From Candidatus Gastranaerophilales bacterium (GTDB lineage Bacteria; Cyanobacteriota; Vampirovibrionia; Gastranaerophilales; Gastranaerophilaceae): DNA of 64,000 nt. The stretch is taken from contig CALVEB010000002.1 in NCBI GenBank assembly GCA_944326465.1, forward strand, positions 62,001 through 126,000, in the 5' to 3' direction. The first letter of the stretch is position 1, and each line of letters starts with the position of its first letter. The position numbers and the translations under genes are program-made. Of the stretch, positions 46,303-52,526 are shown piece after piece. The notes below the pieces were generated by a model. That model was not told the origin of the DNA, searched no databases, and was given only the letters and a program-made list of their open reading frames with translations.

Positions 46303-47349
46303 TTATTTTTCAGGGTTGCTTCTGTACATTTTAGCTTCAGACCATGCATAAGAGTCTACGTAACCGCTAGGGCTGATCAAGTTTTCGTAGAAACTTACGT
46401 CAGGATCACCTTTTTCAAATGAACCGGTGTTGACTAAATTACCGTTTTCATCATATACAGAACGTTGAATAAATCCGTTGCGTAAATTTGTCAGGCAGAC
46501 TTTTCCTGTTGGAATCCAGTCATTTTTGCTGTTCGGTTTAGAACCCGGATAACGTGAGTCAAAGTATTCAAACGTTACACCTTTGCCATAATCTACTGAA
46601 AATTCAGCTTTGCTGTAATTAAGTGTAGGGTTTTTAGAATCTTTTGAGTAATCCAGTTTTCTGTCAATGAATACCATTGTTTCGTAAGAAGATGCTTTGC
46701 CGTCAAATACTAAGTCGTGGTCAACAGAATTCCACTGGTCAAATGCATGGATACGGGTAGGGATTTTTCCGTCGCCGTCCATATCAAGACCTAAATTATG
46801 GCCGTGCTGGATAAGTGAATCTGCAACTTCTGATTCATAATCCGGTTTTACATAGACAATTTCACCCGGAATTTCAACTTTTATGGTATCACGGATAGTA
46901 TCACCCGGCAAATAAATAGGTACTTTTTGAATTATTGTATCAGTTTCGTGAATAGTATCCCCCGGAAGATATATTGGTCTATCCTGAAAAACTGTATCTG
47001 TTTTAAAGATTGTATCTCTAATAATTTCCGGTACAGTAACAATGAATGTATCCGGATCCTGCGGGATAGGATGATAATCCACATTTACAACCAAACTGTC
47101 TTTGTGATTAAATTCCATATCAGGCGCAAAATCCTCTTTAGAACAACTTGTTAATGACGGGGTAGCCGCAGCAGCGCCCAATAACGCCAAAATTCCCATA
47201 GCATAATTACGCAAAGCTTTTGCGCCGTCTTTTGAAACAACCACAACCTGTTTTGGCTGTTCTTGTTTATTTTCTTTTTCCGGTTTTTGAGCAGGCAGAT
47301 TTTTTGCTGCTTTACCGGTAAATTGTACTCCATTTAATTTGTCTATCAT
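46303..47349 (-). CDS. Lipoprotein-like exported protein with FTG N-terminus, paralogue B
   Basis: A 348-residue protein, no family recognised. It starts MIDKLNGVQFTGK, has a Lys/Gln/Pro-rich linker, a hydrophobic segment (about residues 48-63) and a lipobox-like LTSC with Cys69. The extracytoplasmic stalk holds about three repeats of the pattern IYLPGDTI-[HR]-[ED]-T-D/K-T (about 103-150). The C-terminal globular domain matches paralogue A (IHAFDQWNSVDHDLVFDGKAS; SFYENLISPSGYVDSYAWSEAKM). The stalk repeats make it longer than A. An AGGAGG ribosome-binding site sits 5 bases before the ATG. The atypical position of the hydrophobic segment is discussed in the findings. Confidence 0.8.
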   Translation of the reverse strand: MIDKLNGVQFTGKAAKNLPAQKPEKENKQEQPKQVVVVSKDGAKALRNYAMGILALLGAAAATPSLTSCSKEDFAPDMEFNHKDSLVVNVDYHPIPQDPDTFIVTVPEIIRDTIFKTDTVFQDRPIYLPGDTIHETDTIIQKVPIYLPGDTIRDTIKVEIPGEIVYVKPDYESEVADSLIQHGHNLGLDMDGDGKIPTRIHAFDQWNSVDHDLVFDGKASSYETMVFIDRKLDYSKDSKNPTLNYSKAEFSVDYGKGVTFEYFDSRYPGSKPNSKNDWIPTGKVCLTNLRNGFIQRSVYDENGNLVNTGSFEKGDPDVSFYENLISPSGYVDSYAWSEAKMYRSNPEK

Positions 47350-47455
47350 GAAAACCTCCTGACTTTTCTACACTTTCACGTTATGTACTGCATGTAAGTT
47401 TGCTGATGATTTTAAATTGCCCTAATTTTTAATTAATTTTTTTTGTAAAAAGATA

Positions 47456-47479
47456 AAAAGCCCTATTTCTCGGGCTTTT
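47456..47479. terminator. Hairpin with A/T flanks
   Basis: AAAAGCCC (47456-47463), an 8-base loop, GGGCTTTT (47472-47479). An 8-bp stem flanked by A-rich and T-rich sequence. No gene ends next to it on either strand; it may be a terminator for an unannotated transcript or a remnant. The remainder of the 47350-47550 gap shows nothing else. Confidence 0.5.
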
Positions 47480-47551
47480 AGACTTGCTTTTTAGTGTTTA
47501 CAAAACTTTACACAGGTTAGAATATAATTTTTTATAAAAGATGCCCGAAAA

Positions 47552-47579
47552 TTGACGAAAAATAGTAATTTTCTATAAA
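47552..47579 (+). promoter_or_regulatory. Promoter of the probable small RNA
   Basis: TTGACG (47552-47557) and TATAAA (47574-47579) with 16-base spacing. Transcription would start near 47586, close to the 5' end of the closing stem of the structured region that follows. No protein start lies within 270 bases. Confidence 0.6.
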
Positions 47580-47585
47580 AAATCA

Positions 47586-47780
47586 AAGCGTCTCAAAAGC
47601 AGACAGTACAAGTGTTGGGCCAGTTGGCTATCCATGAAAACACCTAGGTGTTTTCGTCTACATGTTTTCGTGGACTTTTATTTTTAAAAATATACGTTAT
47701 ACTGAATATGTAAGTTAAGGCTCAAGCCCGTGGGAACAAAAACCCGCCTTAGTAGATGGTAAAGTTGTTTGCTTACCAAT
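47586..47780 (+). ncRNA. Candidate structured small RNA, possibly 6S-like
   Basis: A stretch of about 190 bases with its own promoter and no open frame. AAGCAGACA (47597-47605) pairs with TGTTTGCTT (47766-47774) to close the whole region with a 9-bp helix, one pair being G-U, and five T residues follow shortly after. Inside are a GGGCCAGT string, as in the E. coli 6S RNA left arm, strong internal hairpins (AAAACACCTAGGTGTTTT at 47637-47654), and a GTGGG/CCCGC stem near 47729-47747. Size and one long closed hairpin fit 6S RNA, but the identification is tentative. Confidence 0.4.
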
Positions 47781-47827
47781 TTTTCAGGAGATATCGTATC
47801 TTTGTGCAAAATTGTCCGGTATCCTCT

Positions 47828-47855
47828 TTGGTTTTTAAAATTTTTAGTATATAAT
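47828..47855 (+). promoter_or_regulatory. Promoter of TonB-C-like copy 1
   Basis: TTGGTT (47828-47833) and TATAAT (47850-47855) with 16-base spacing; the ATG at 47862 follows the -10 by 6 bases. No ribosome-binding site is present, so the mRNA is predicted to be leaderless. Confidence 0.6.
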
Positions 47856-47861
47856 ATAAAT

Positions 47862-48329
47862 ATGAAAAAATTATTAATATTATTACTGATTATTTTATTA
47901 ACGCCAAAAATTGGATTTAGCGAGGAATTATATCCACGCGGGACAGGCAAAAGCGAAACAAAAGAGACGCATCCTATATATTTTGGCTATATGGAAGACT
48001 ATGCAAAAGAACTACGTAAAGCCTTTGAAAATAAAAGGATGTTTGCTCTCTGCCACTGGGGAACCGAATATGACTTTACCGTAACGCGCGACGGAAAGAT
48101 AAAAGATATGAGAGTGTCTGTATATCAGAATGACTACTTTGACCAAAAGGTTAAGGAAATCATTATGTCTGTTAAACCTTTACCTTTTAGAGAAGGTATG
48201 AATTTGCCTTATATGCGTTTCTCTGTGTATCTTGGATACGAAAATTATGAGGATATACATTTCAGTATAGGAGCTGCACCACGCTCACCTGATAATTGCT
48301 TTATGATAGATGTCACCCTGAAAAAATAG
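47862..48329 (+). CDS. Exported TonB-C-like protein, copy 1 (candidate immunity protein)
   Basis: A 155-residue precursor with a signal peptide (LLILLLIILLTPKIGFS, cleavage near residue 20), so periplasmic or surface. The mature part resembles the C-terminal domain of TonB/TolA-type proteins: the YDFTVTRDGKIKDMRVS strand pair, FDQKVKEIIMSVKPLPF helix-loop and a final strand. Two Cys (64 and 146) could form a disulphide. It is one of three near-identical genes around the hydrolase gene. There is no transmembrane energy-transducer domain, so a TonB role is unlikely. The immunity idea is inference from gene arrangement. The long upstream frame from 47769 has no start signal. Confidence 0.8.
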   Translation: MKKLLILLLIILLTPKIGFSEELYPRGTGKSETKETHPIYFGYMEDYAKELRKAFENKRMFALCHWGTEYDFTVTRDGKIKDMRVSVYQNDYFDQKVKEIIMSVKPLPFREGMNLPYMRFSVYLGYENYEDIHFSIGAAPRSPDNCFMIDVTLKK

Positions 48330-48357
48330 CTTTGGGTCTTAACAGGTATTAGATCAC

Positions 48358-48397
48358 TTGCAAAATCGACTGCTTTTTAAAGCAGTCGATTTTGCAA
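48358..48397 (+). repeat. 19-bp perfect hairpin between copy 1 and the hydrolase gene
   Basis: TTGCAAAATCGACTGCTTT (48358-48376), TT, then the exact reverse complement (48379-48397). No T run follows, so it is not a standard terminator. A matching hairpin with compensatory changes lies after copy 2 (49828-49867). It ends 27 bases before the hydrolase start. Confidence 0.9.
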
Positions 48398-48424
48398 TAC
48401 AAAAAATGAAAGGAAAATTTTAAA

Positions 48425-49318
48425 ATGACAGATTTATTTGCAATGGCAGACGAGTACAAAGAATTATGCGCTCAAGCCAATGACATGTGCAAAGACAGTG
48501 TACCGGAAGGTGCAGATGCCGGTAATGGCTGGGTGAAAGTGGAACACAAATATCACCAAAACAGTAACTGCAAAGTTGTTTTATACAAAAAAGGTGAACA
48601 ATATGCTATTTGTTTTGTCGGTACTGATAATAGAGAAAAAAGGAAAGATTGGGGAGCTAATATTGCAATGGCGTTTAAAGGGGAAAGCAAACAGATTAAA
48701 ATGGCTAGAGAGTTTACAAAACGGATGATGAAAGATCATAACTTATCCTCTGAAAATACAGTCTCAATCGGACATTCAGAAGGCGGGACAGAGGCTACAC
48801 ATATAGGACTTGAGTATGGTTTTAAAACATTTACATACAACGCGTTTGGTATTTCTAAAAAATATCTTAATGATGAAATAGATTATTCAGACTGGATAAT
48901 TAATTTCAGAGATAAAAATGATCCTGTTTCCAAATTAAGAGGAAATATCGGAACAACATACATATTAAAGGAAACTCAGGCTGATACCTGGTTACCTTTT
49001 GGGACACGAAATGCTCATGGCATTGATAATATGCCAAGTTGCGTTGATGCTATTCCAATAGAAGATTACAAGAAAGAACACCGATGGTTTCTCGATCATC
49101 TTACAGATGCAGCTATTACAGGTGAAAATGTCGATTTAATAGCTAAAGAAGGTATGTTTGATTTGTTTGAGCCTGTATTAATGGAAAGCTTGTCTAAAGG
49201 AGAAATTTATAGAGAAAGGGATATAAGATCAGGCAGAATATGGGTATCAGCATATACCAGAGATGATGGTACTCCTGTTGACGGATATTACAGACGCTTG
49301 CCAGAAAGAACAGCTTGA
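48425..49318 (+). CDS. Alpha/beta-hydrolase, class 3 lipase-like (candidate effector)
   Basis: A 297-residue protein without a signal peptide. The alpha/beta-hydrolase core shows a hydrophobic strand YAICFVGTDN with downstream DWGANIAMAFKG (as in class 3 lipases), the nucleophile elbow IGHSEGG (Ser118), the acid in NDPVSK (Asp166) and the His in NAHGIDNM (His198): a complete triad in the right order. The C-terminus has VSAYTRDDGTPVDGYYR, a short motif seen at the end of many phage- or effector-associated proteins. It sits between copies 1 and 2 of an exported small protein, an arrangement like lipase effectors and their periplasmic immunity proteins. The substrate and delivery route are unknown. 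AAAGGA precedes the ATG at a long spacing. Confidence 0.8.
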   Translation: MTDLFAMADEYKELCAQANDMCKDSVPEGADAGNGWVKVEHKYHQNSNCKVVLYKKGEQYAICFVGTDNREKRKDWGANIAMAFKGESKQIKMAREFTKRMMKDHNLSSENTVSIGHSEGGTEATHIGLEYGFKTFTYNAFGISKKYLNDEIDYSDWIINFRDKNDPVSKLRGNIGTTYILKETQADTWLPFGTRNAHGIDNMPSCVDAIPIEDYKKEHRWFLDHLTDAAITGENVDLIAKEGMFDLFEPVLMESLSKGEIYRERDIRSGRIWVSAYTRDDGTPVDGYYRRLPERTA

Positions 49319-49326
49319 GGTATAAT
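49298..49326 (+). promoter_or_regulatory. Promoter of copy 2, inside the hydrolase 3' end
   Basis: TTGCCA (49298-49303) and TATAAT (49321-49326), 17-base spacing. The -35 lies within the last codons of the hydrolase gene and the -10 straddles the intergenic bases. The ATG at 49333 is 6 bases after the -10. Copy 2 can thus be made without the hydrolase. Confidence 0.7.
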
Positions 49327-49332
49327 TTATGT

Positions 49333-49800
49333 ATGGAAAAAATATTAATATTATTACTGATTATTCTACTAACACCTCTTAATATTAAAGGTGAGGATTT
49401 ATATCCGTTTGGCTCAGGAAAAACAGCAACAAAAGAGACGCATCCTATATATTTCGGCTATATGGAAGATTACGCAAAAGAATTGCGTAAAGCCTTTGAA
49501 AAGAAAAGGATGTTTGCTCTATGTCACTGGGGAACCTCTTATGACATTGTAGTTACGCGTGAAGGAGATATAAAAGATGTTAAGATCTCTACAATGCAAA
49601 ATAACTATTTCGATAAAAAGGTTAAAGAAATCATTTTATCCGTAAAGCCTTTACCTTTCCGCGAAGGTATGAATCTGGATTATATGAGATTTTCTATATA
49701 TCTTGGATATGAAAAATATGAAGATATATATCTGAGTATAGGCGCTTGCCCTCGTACGACAGAAAAATGTTTTTCTTTACTGATCACTCTGAAGAAATAA
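49333..49800 (+). CDS. Exported TonB-C-like protein, copy 2 (candidate immunity protein)
   Basis: 155 residues, signal peptide (ILILLLIILLTPLNIKG), same mature architecture as copy 1: THPIYFGYMEDYAKELRKAF is identical, while the strand region differs (SYDIVVTREGDIKDVKIS) and so does the C-terminus (TTEKCFSLLITLKK). It directly follows the hydrolase gene and is probably its cognate partner. A GAGG lies 12 bases upstream of the ATG, far for a ribosome-binding site, so both leaderless and coupled translation are possible. An in-frame upstream TTG at 49315 is rejected because the signal peptide would start late. Confidence 0.8.
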   Translation: MEKILILLLIILLTPLNIKGEDLYPFGSGKTATKETHPIYFGYMEDYAKELRKAFEKKRMFALCHWGTSYDIVVTREGDIKDVKISTMQNNYFDKKVKEIILSVKPLPFREGMNLDYMRFSIYLGYEKYEDIYLSIGACPRTTEKCFSLLITLKK

Positions 49801-49827
49801 CTTGTGTCTTAACAGGTGTTAGACTTC

Positions 49828-49867
49828 TTGCCAAAGCGACTGCTTTAAAAAGCAGTCACTTTGGTAA
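49828..49867 (+). repeat. Second 19-2-19 hairpin, after copy 2
   Basis: TTGCCAAAGCGACTGCTTT (49828-49846), AA, AAAGCAGTCACTTTGGTAA (49849-49867). Same geometry and position as the hairpin at 48358. Two base pairs differ from it in both arms (A-T to C-G, T-A to G-C); one G-U and one mismatch remain. Confidence 0.85.
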
Positions 49868-49876
49868 TATAAATAC

Positions 49877-49939
49877 ACTCGCGATGATGGTACTCAGGTT
49901 GATGGGTATTACAGACGCTTGCCAGAAAGAACAGCTTGA
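49877..49939 (+). pseudogene. 3' remnant of a second hydrolase gene
   Basis: Reads TRDDGTQVDGYYRRLPERTA then TGA, matching the last 20 codons of the hydrolase at 49256-49318. Five of the first ten codons differ, four synonymously, so the fragment came from a diverged hydrolase allele and not a recent copy of the present gene. The remaining coding sequence has been deleted between the hairpin at 49867 and here. Confidence 0.85.
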
Positions 49940-49947
49940 GGTATAAT
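49919..49947 (+). promoter_or_regulatory. Promoter of copy 3, inside the hydrolase remnant
   Basis: TTGCCA (49919-49924) and TATAAT (49942-49947), 17-base spacing, identical to the copy 2 promoter. The ATG at 49954 follows by 6 bases. The promoter survived the deletion of the upstream gene. Confidence 0.7.
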
Positions 49948-49953
49948 TTATGT

Positions 49954-50421
49954 ATGAAAAAAATATTAATATTATTACTGATTATTTTATTAACGCCAAA
50001 GATTGGATTTAGCGAGGAATTATATCCACGCGGGACAGGCAAAAGCGAAACAAAAGAGACGCATCCTATATATTTTGGCTATATGGAAGACTATGCAAAA
50101 GAACTACGTAAAGCCTTTGAAAATAAAAGGATGTTTGCTCTATGTCACTGGGGAACCTCTTATGACATTGTAGTTACGCGTGAAGGAGATATAAAAGATG
50201 TTAAGATCTCTACAATGCAAAATAACTATTTCGATAAAAAGGTTAAAGAAATCATTTTATCCGTAAAGCCTTTACCTTTCCGCGAAGGTATGAATCTGGA
50301 TTATATGAGATTTTCTATATATCTTGGATATGAAAATTTTGAAGATATACATTTCAGTATAGGAGCATTTCCACGCTCACCTGACAATTGTTTCACAGTA
50401 CATATCACCCTGAAAAAATAG
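49954..50421 (+). CDS. Exported TonB-C-like protein, copy 3 (recombinant; candidate orphan immunity protein)
   Basis: 155 residues. The signal peptide and first half of the mature protein (through FALCHWGT) match copy 1 almost base for base. The middle (SYDIVVTREGDIKD to LGYE) matches copy 2. The last ~27 residues (EDIHFSIGAFPRSPDNCF) are again copy-1-like. It follows a truncated hydrolase remnant, so it has lost any cognate enzyme. The signal peptide, both Cys residues and the open frame are intact, suggesting it is still selected. Confidence 0.82.
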   Translation: MKKILILLLIILLTPKIGFSEELYPRGTGKSETKETHPIYFGYMEDYAKELRKAFENKRMFALCHWGTSYDIVVTREGDIKDVKISTMQNNYFDKKVKEIILSVKPLPFREGMNLDYMRFSIYLGYENFEDIHFSIGAFPRSPDNCFTVHITLKK

Positions 50422-50449
50422 CTTTGGGGCTAACAGGTTGTAAATAGTT

Positions 50450-50477
50450 AAGGAGCCGCTTTTTCAAGCGGCTCCTT
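50450..50477. terminator. 12-bp hairpin between copy 3 and recA
   Basis: AAGGAGCCGCTT (50450-50461), TTTC, AAGCGGCTCCTT (50466-50477). A perfect GC-rich stem separating two convergent transcripts, but no long T run on either side. It may still stop transcription or protect the 3' ends. Confidence 0.6.
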
Positions 50478-50495
50478 GCTTCTTAATATCCTAAT

Positions 50496-51524
50496 TTATT
50501 TATTTGCCAACTTTTCTCTTACAAGTGATTCGACCTGATTTAATATATCAGGATTTTCGTTTAAGAAATCACGGGCTTTGTCGCGTCCCTGACCGAGTTT
50601 CTCTTCGTTAAAGCTGAACCATGAACCTGCTTTTTTTACAATATCAAGATTTACAGCTACATCAAGAATATTACCGGTCTTACAGATACCTTTGCCGAAA
50701 ATAATATCAAATTCGGCTGTTCTAAACGGAGGCGCAACTTTATTTTTTACAACCTTAACCCTTACATGGTTACCGACATCGCCGTCATCACCCTTAACTC
50801 CATCAGTACGTTTTATTTCCATACGGACAGATGCATAATATTTAAGCGCGTTACCGCCGGTAGTTGTTTCAGGATTACCATACATAACACCTATTTTCAT
50901 TCTTAACTGGTTAATAAAAATAACAGTGGTGTTGGTTTTACCGATAATACCTGTTAATTTTCTCAATGCTTTACTCATCAAACGCGCTTGCAAGCCCATT
51001 TGCTGATCTTCCATAGAGCCGTCAATTTCCGCTTTCGGAACAAGCGCCGCAACAGAATCGACAACAACAACATCAACCGCACCTGAACGTACAAGTTCTT
51101 CGGTAATATCAAGTGCCTGTTCTCCGGTATCAGGCTGCGAAATAAGCAAATCGTCAACCTGTACACCTAAATTTCTTGCATATTCCGGATCAAGAGCATG
51201 TTCTGCATCCACAAATGCTGCTATACCGCCGCGTTTCTGGCATTCTGCAACAATATGCTGTGCAAGTGTTGTTTTACCGGAGCTTTCAGGCCCGTATATC
51301 TCAATAATACGGCCGCGCGGCACACCGCCTATACCAAGTGCCACATCCAGCGCAAGTGAGCCCGTTGGTATTGCTTCAACATTAACAGCAGCTTTATCGC
51401 CCAGTTTCATTATTGAACCTTTACCAAAATCTTTTTCTATCTTTTCTATTGCAAGCTTTAATGCTTTGCTTTTTGCTTCAGCAGTATTTGCCGGTATTTC
51501 TGTTTCTTTATCTTTTACAGCCAT
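50496..51524 (-). CDS. recA: Recombinase RecA
   Basis: DNA strand-exchange ATPase and SOS coprotease. At 342 residues it has normal length. Walker A GPESSGKT is at residues 78-85, and the family signatures [14 protein letters not shown] (here [14 protein letters not shown]), [16 protein letters not shown] and loop 1/2 ([23 protein letters not shown]) are present. An AAGGAA ribosome-binding site selects the ATG at 51524, two codons inside the longest frame. Single gene. Confidence 0.98.
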   Translation of the reverse strand: MAVKDKETEIPANTAEAKSKALKLAIEKIEKDFGKGSIMKLGDKAAVNVEAIPTGSLALDVALGIGGVPRGRIIEIYGPESSGKTTLAQHIVAECQKRGGIAAFVDAEHALDPEYARNLGVQVDDLLISQPDTGEQALDITEELVRSGAVDVVVVDSVAALVPKAEIDGSMEDQQMGLQARLMSKALRKLTGIIGKTNTTVIFINQLRMKIGVMYGNPETTTGGNALKYYASVRMEIKRTDGVKGDDGDVGNHVRVKVVKNKVAPPFRTAEFDIIFGKGICKTGNILDVAVNLDIVKKAGSWFSFNEEKLGQGRDKARDFLNENPDILNQVESLVREKLANK

Positions 51525-51560
51525 TATCAATTCCTTTTTTAAATCTTAACGGATAAACCG

Positions 51561-52040
51561 TTATTCCCACATGTGTTTGTCTTTTTTTCTATACAAGCCC
51601 AAACCTACAGGTTTGTAACAGTTTAAACTGTTTTTAAGCTGATAGATTTCTTTATTCAAATCAATAACTTTCTGGCGCAGAGTTTCGTTATCAGTTTTGC
51701 AACGGATAAGTTCTACAACAACTTCATCCATGCCTTCAAGCTTTTCATCTATAACTTTTGAAATTCTGTCGCTAAGATTTTGTTCCATTTCTTTTAACGA
51801 ATGCAAAATATTTTTAACAGCTGAAGGGTATTTTTCCTGAGCCGCAGGATATTTCAGAGCCTGCACTTTTCTCAGATTTTTAACTTCTTCGTAAGAAAAA
51901 TAAGTTTGCCCTCTTTCATTTTTCTTTGGCAAAATAGATGCACGTTTGCAAAGTTCTAAAATTTCCCGATTGTCCGCTTTCAGAATGTTTCTGACTTCTT
52001 GCGGTGTTAATGTTCTTTCTTTAAGGTTTTGTTCTGCCAT
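51561..52040 (-). CDS. MerR-like helix-turn-helix protein with coiled coil
   Basis: A 159-residue protein upstream of recA and on the same strand, 36 bases apart. Residues 10-60 (LTPQEVRNILKADNREILELC, then GQTYFSYEEVKNLRKV) have the winged-helix pattern of MerR-type DNA-binding domains. Residues 75-140 form a long helix with heptads, consistent with dimerisation. The C-terminus has no effector domain or metal site. Possibly a regulator; a link with recA is suggested only by position. Confidence 0.7.
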   Translation of the reverse strand: MAEQNLKERTLTPQEVRNILKADNREILELCKRASILPKKNERGQTYFSYEEVKNLRKVQALKYPAAQEKYPSAVKNILHSLKEMEQNLSDRISKVIDEKLEGMDEVVVELIRCKTDNETLRQKVIDLNKEIYQLKNSLNCYKPVGLGLYRKKDKHMWE

Positions 52041-52201
52041 TATCTATACCCTCTAAATTTCCCCAACTCTATTTTATTTTATTAAAACAAAAAAGACAAA
52101 CAATTTAAACACTGTTGTAACATGACTTAATAATAAATAGCCTGATCGGGTAATAAAAAAGATACAAGAATCGATTTTCTTAACTAAAATTAACACGCCC
52201 C

Positions 52202-52230
52202 TTGAAAAATTATATTTTTAATATTATTAT
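52202..52230 (+). promoter_or_regulatory. rpmB promoter
   Basis: TTGAAA (52202-52207) and TATTAT (52225-52230), 17-base spacing, 34 bases before the rpmB ATG. Confidence 0.7.
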
Positions 52231-52264
52231 ATACCTATACAACTAGCTAGAAAAGGAAATAACT

Positions 52265-52453
52265 ATGTCAAAAAAATGTGAAATATGCGGAAAAGAAGCT
52301 CTTAAAGCAGCAAAATTAACTTTCTCTCATAAACAAATTGTAAAACGCCAGCAGCCAAACTTACAGGAAGTTAAAGCTGTTGTTAACGGGCAAACTAAAA
52401 AAATCAGAGTTTGTACATCTTGTTTAAGAGCAGGTAAAGTTACCAAAGCATAA
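52265..52453 (+). CDS. rpmB: 50S ribosomal protein L28
   Basis: A 62-residue ribosomal protein. CEICGK at the N-terminus and RVCTSCLRAGKV near the C-terminus form the four-Cys zinc site of C+ type L28; KLTFSHKQIVKRQQPNLQ is the family core. An AAAAGGAAA ribosome-binding site precedes the ATG. A single-gene unit with promoter and terminator. Confidence 0.97.
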   Translation: MSKKCEICGKEALKAAKLTFSHKQIVKRQQPNLQEVKAVVNGQTKKIRVCTSCLRAGKVTKA

Positions 52454-52476
52454 GCTGATTTTAAAATTAAAGTGTT

Positions 52477-52514
52477 GCGGCGAAGTTTTTGAAAAAACTT
52501 CGCCGCTTCCTTTT
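52477..52514 (+). terminator. Rho-independent terminator of rpmB
   Basis: GCGGCGAAGTTTTT (52477-52490) pairs with AAAAACTTCGCCGC (52493-52506), a perfect 14-bp stem with a 2-base loop, followed by TTCCTTTT. Confidence 0.85.
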
Positions 52515-52526
52515 ACACCTACATAA

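Noticed and set aside
47632-47673. Integron attC-like site suggested by nested palindromes
   Set aside because: No integrase, no conserved attC core pairs and no cassette array nearby; the hairpins fit better as parts of a structured RNA.
47684-48000. Minus-strand open frame beginning in copy 1 (and a matching one in copy 3)
   Set aside because: Both are antisense shadows of the duplicated signal-peptide region; their similarity only reflects the duplication.
49746-49946. 66-codon frame across the copy 2/copy 3 junction
   Set aside because: It crosses the end of copy 2, the hairpin and the hydrolase remnant in a different frame from both; not a gene.
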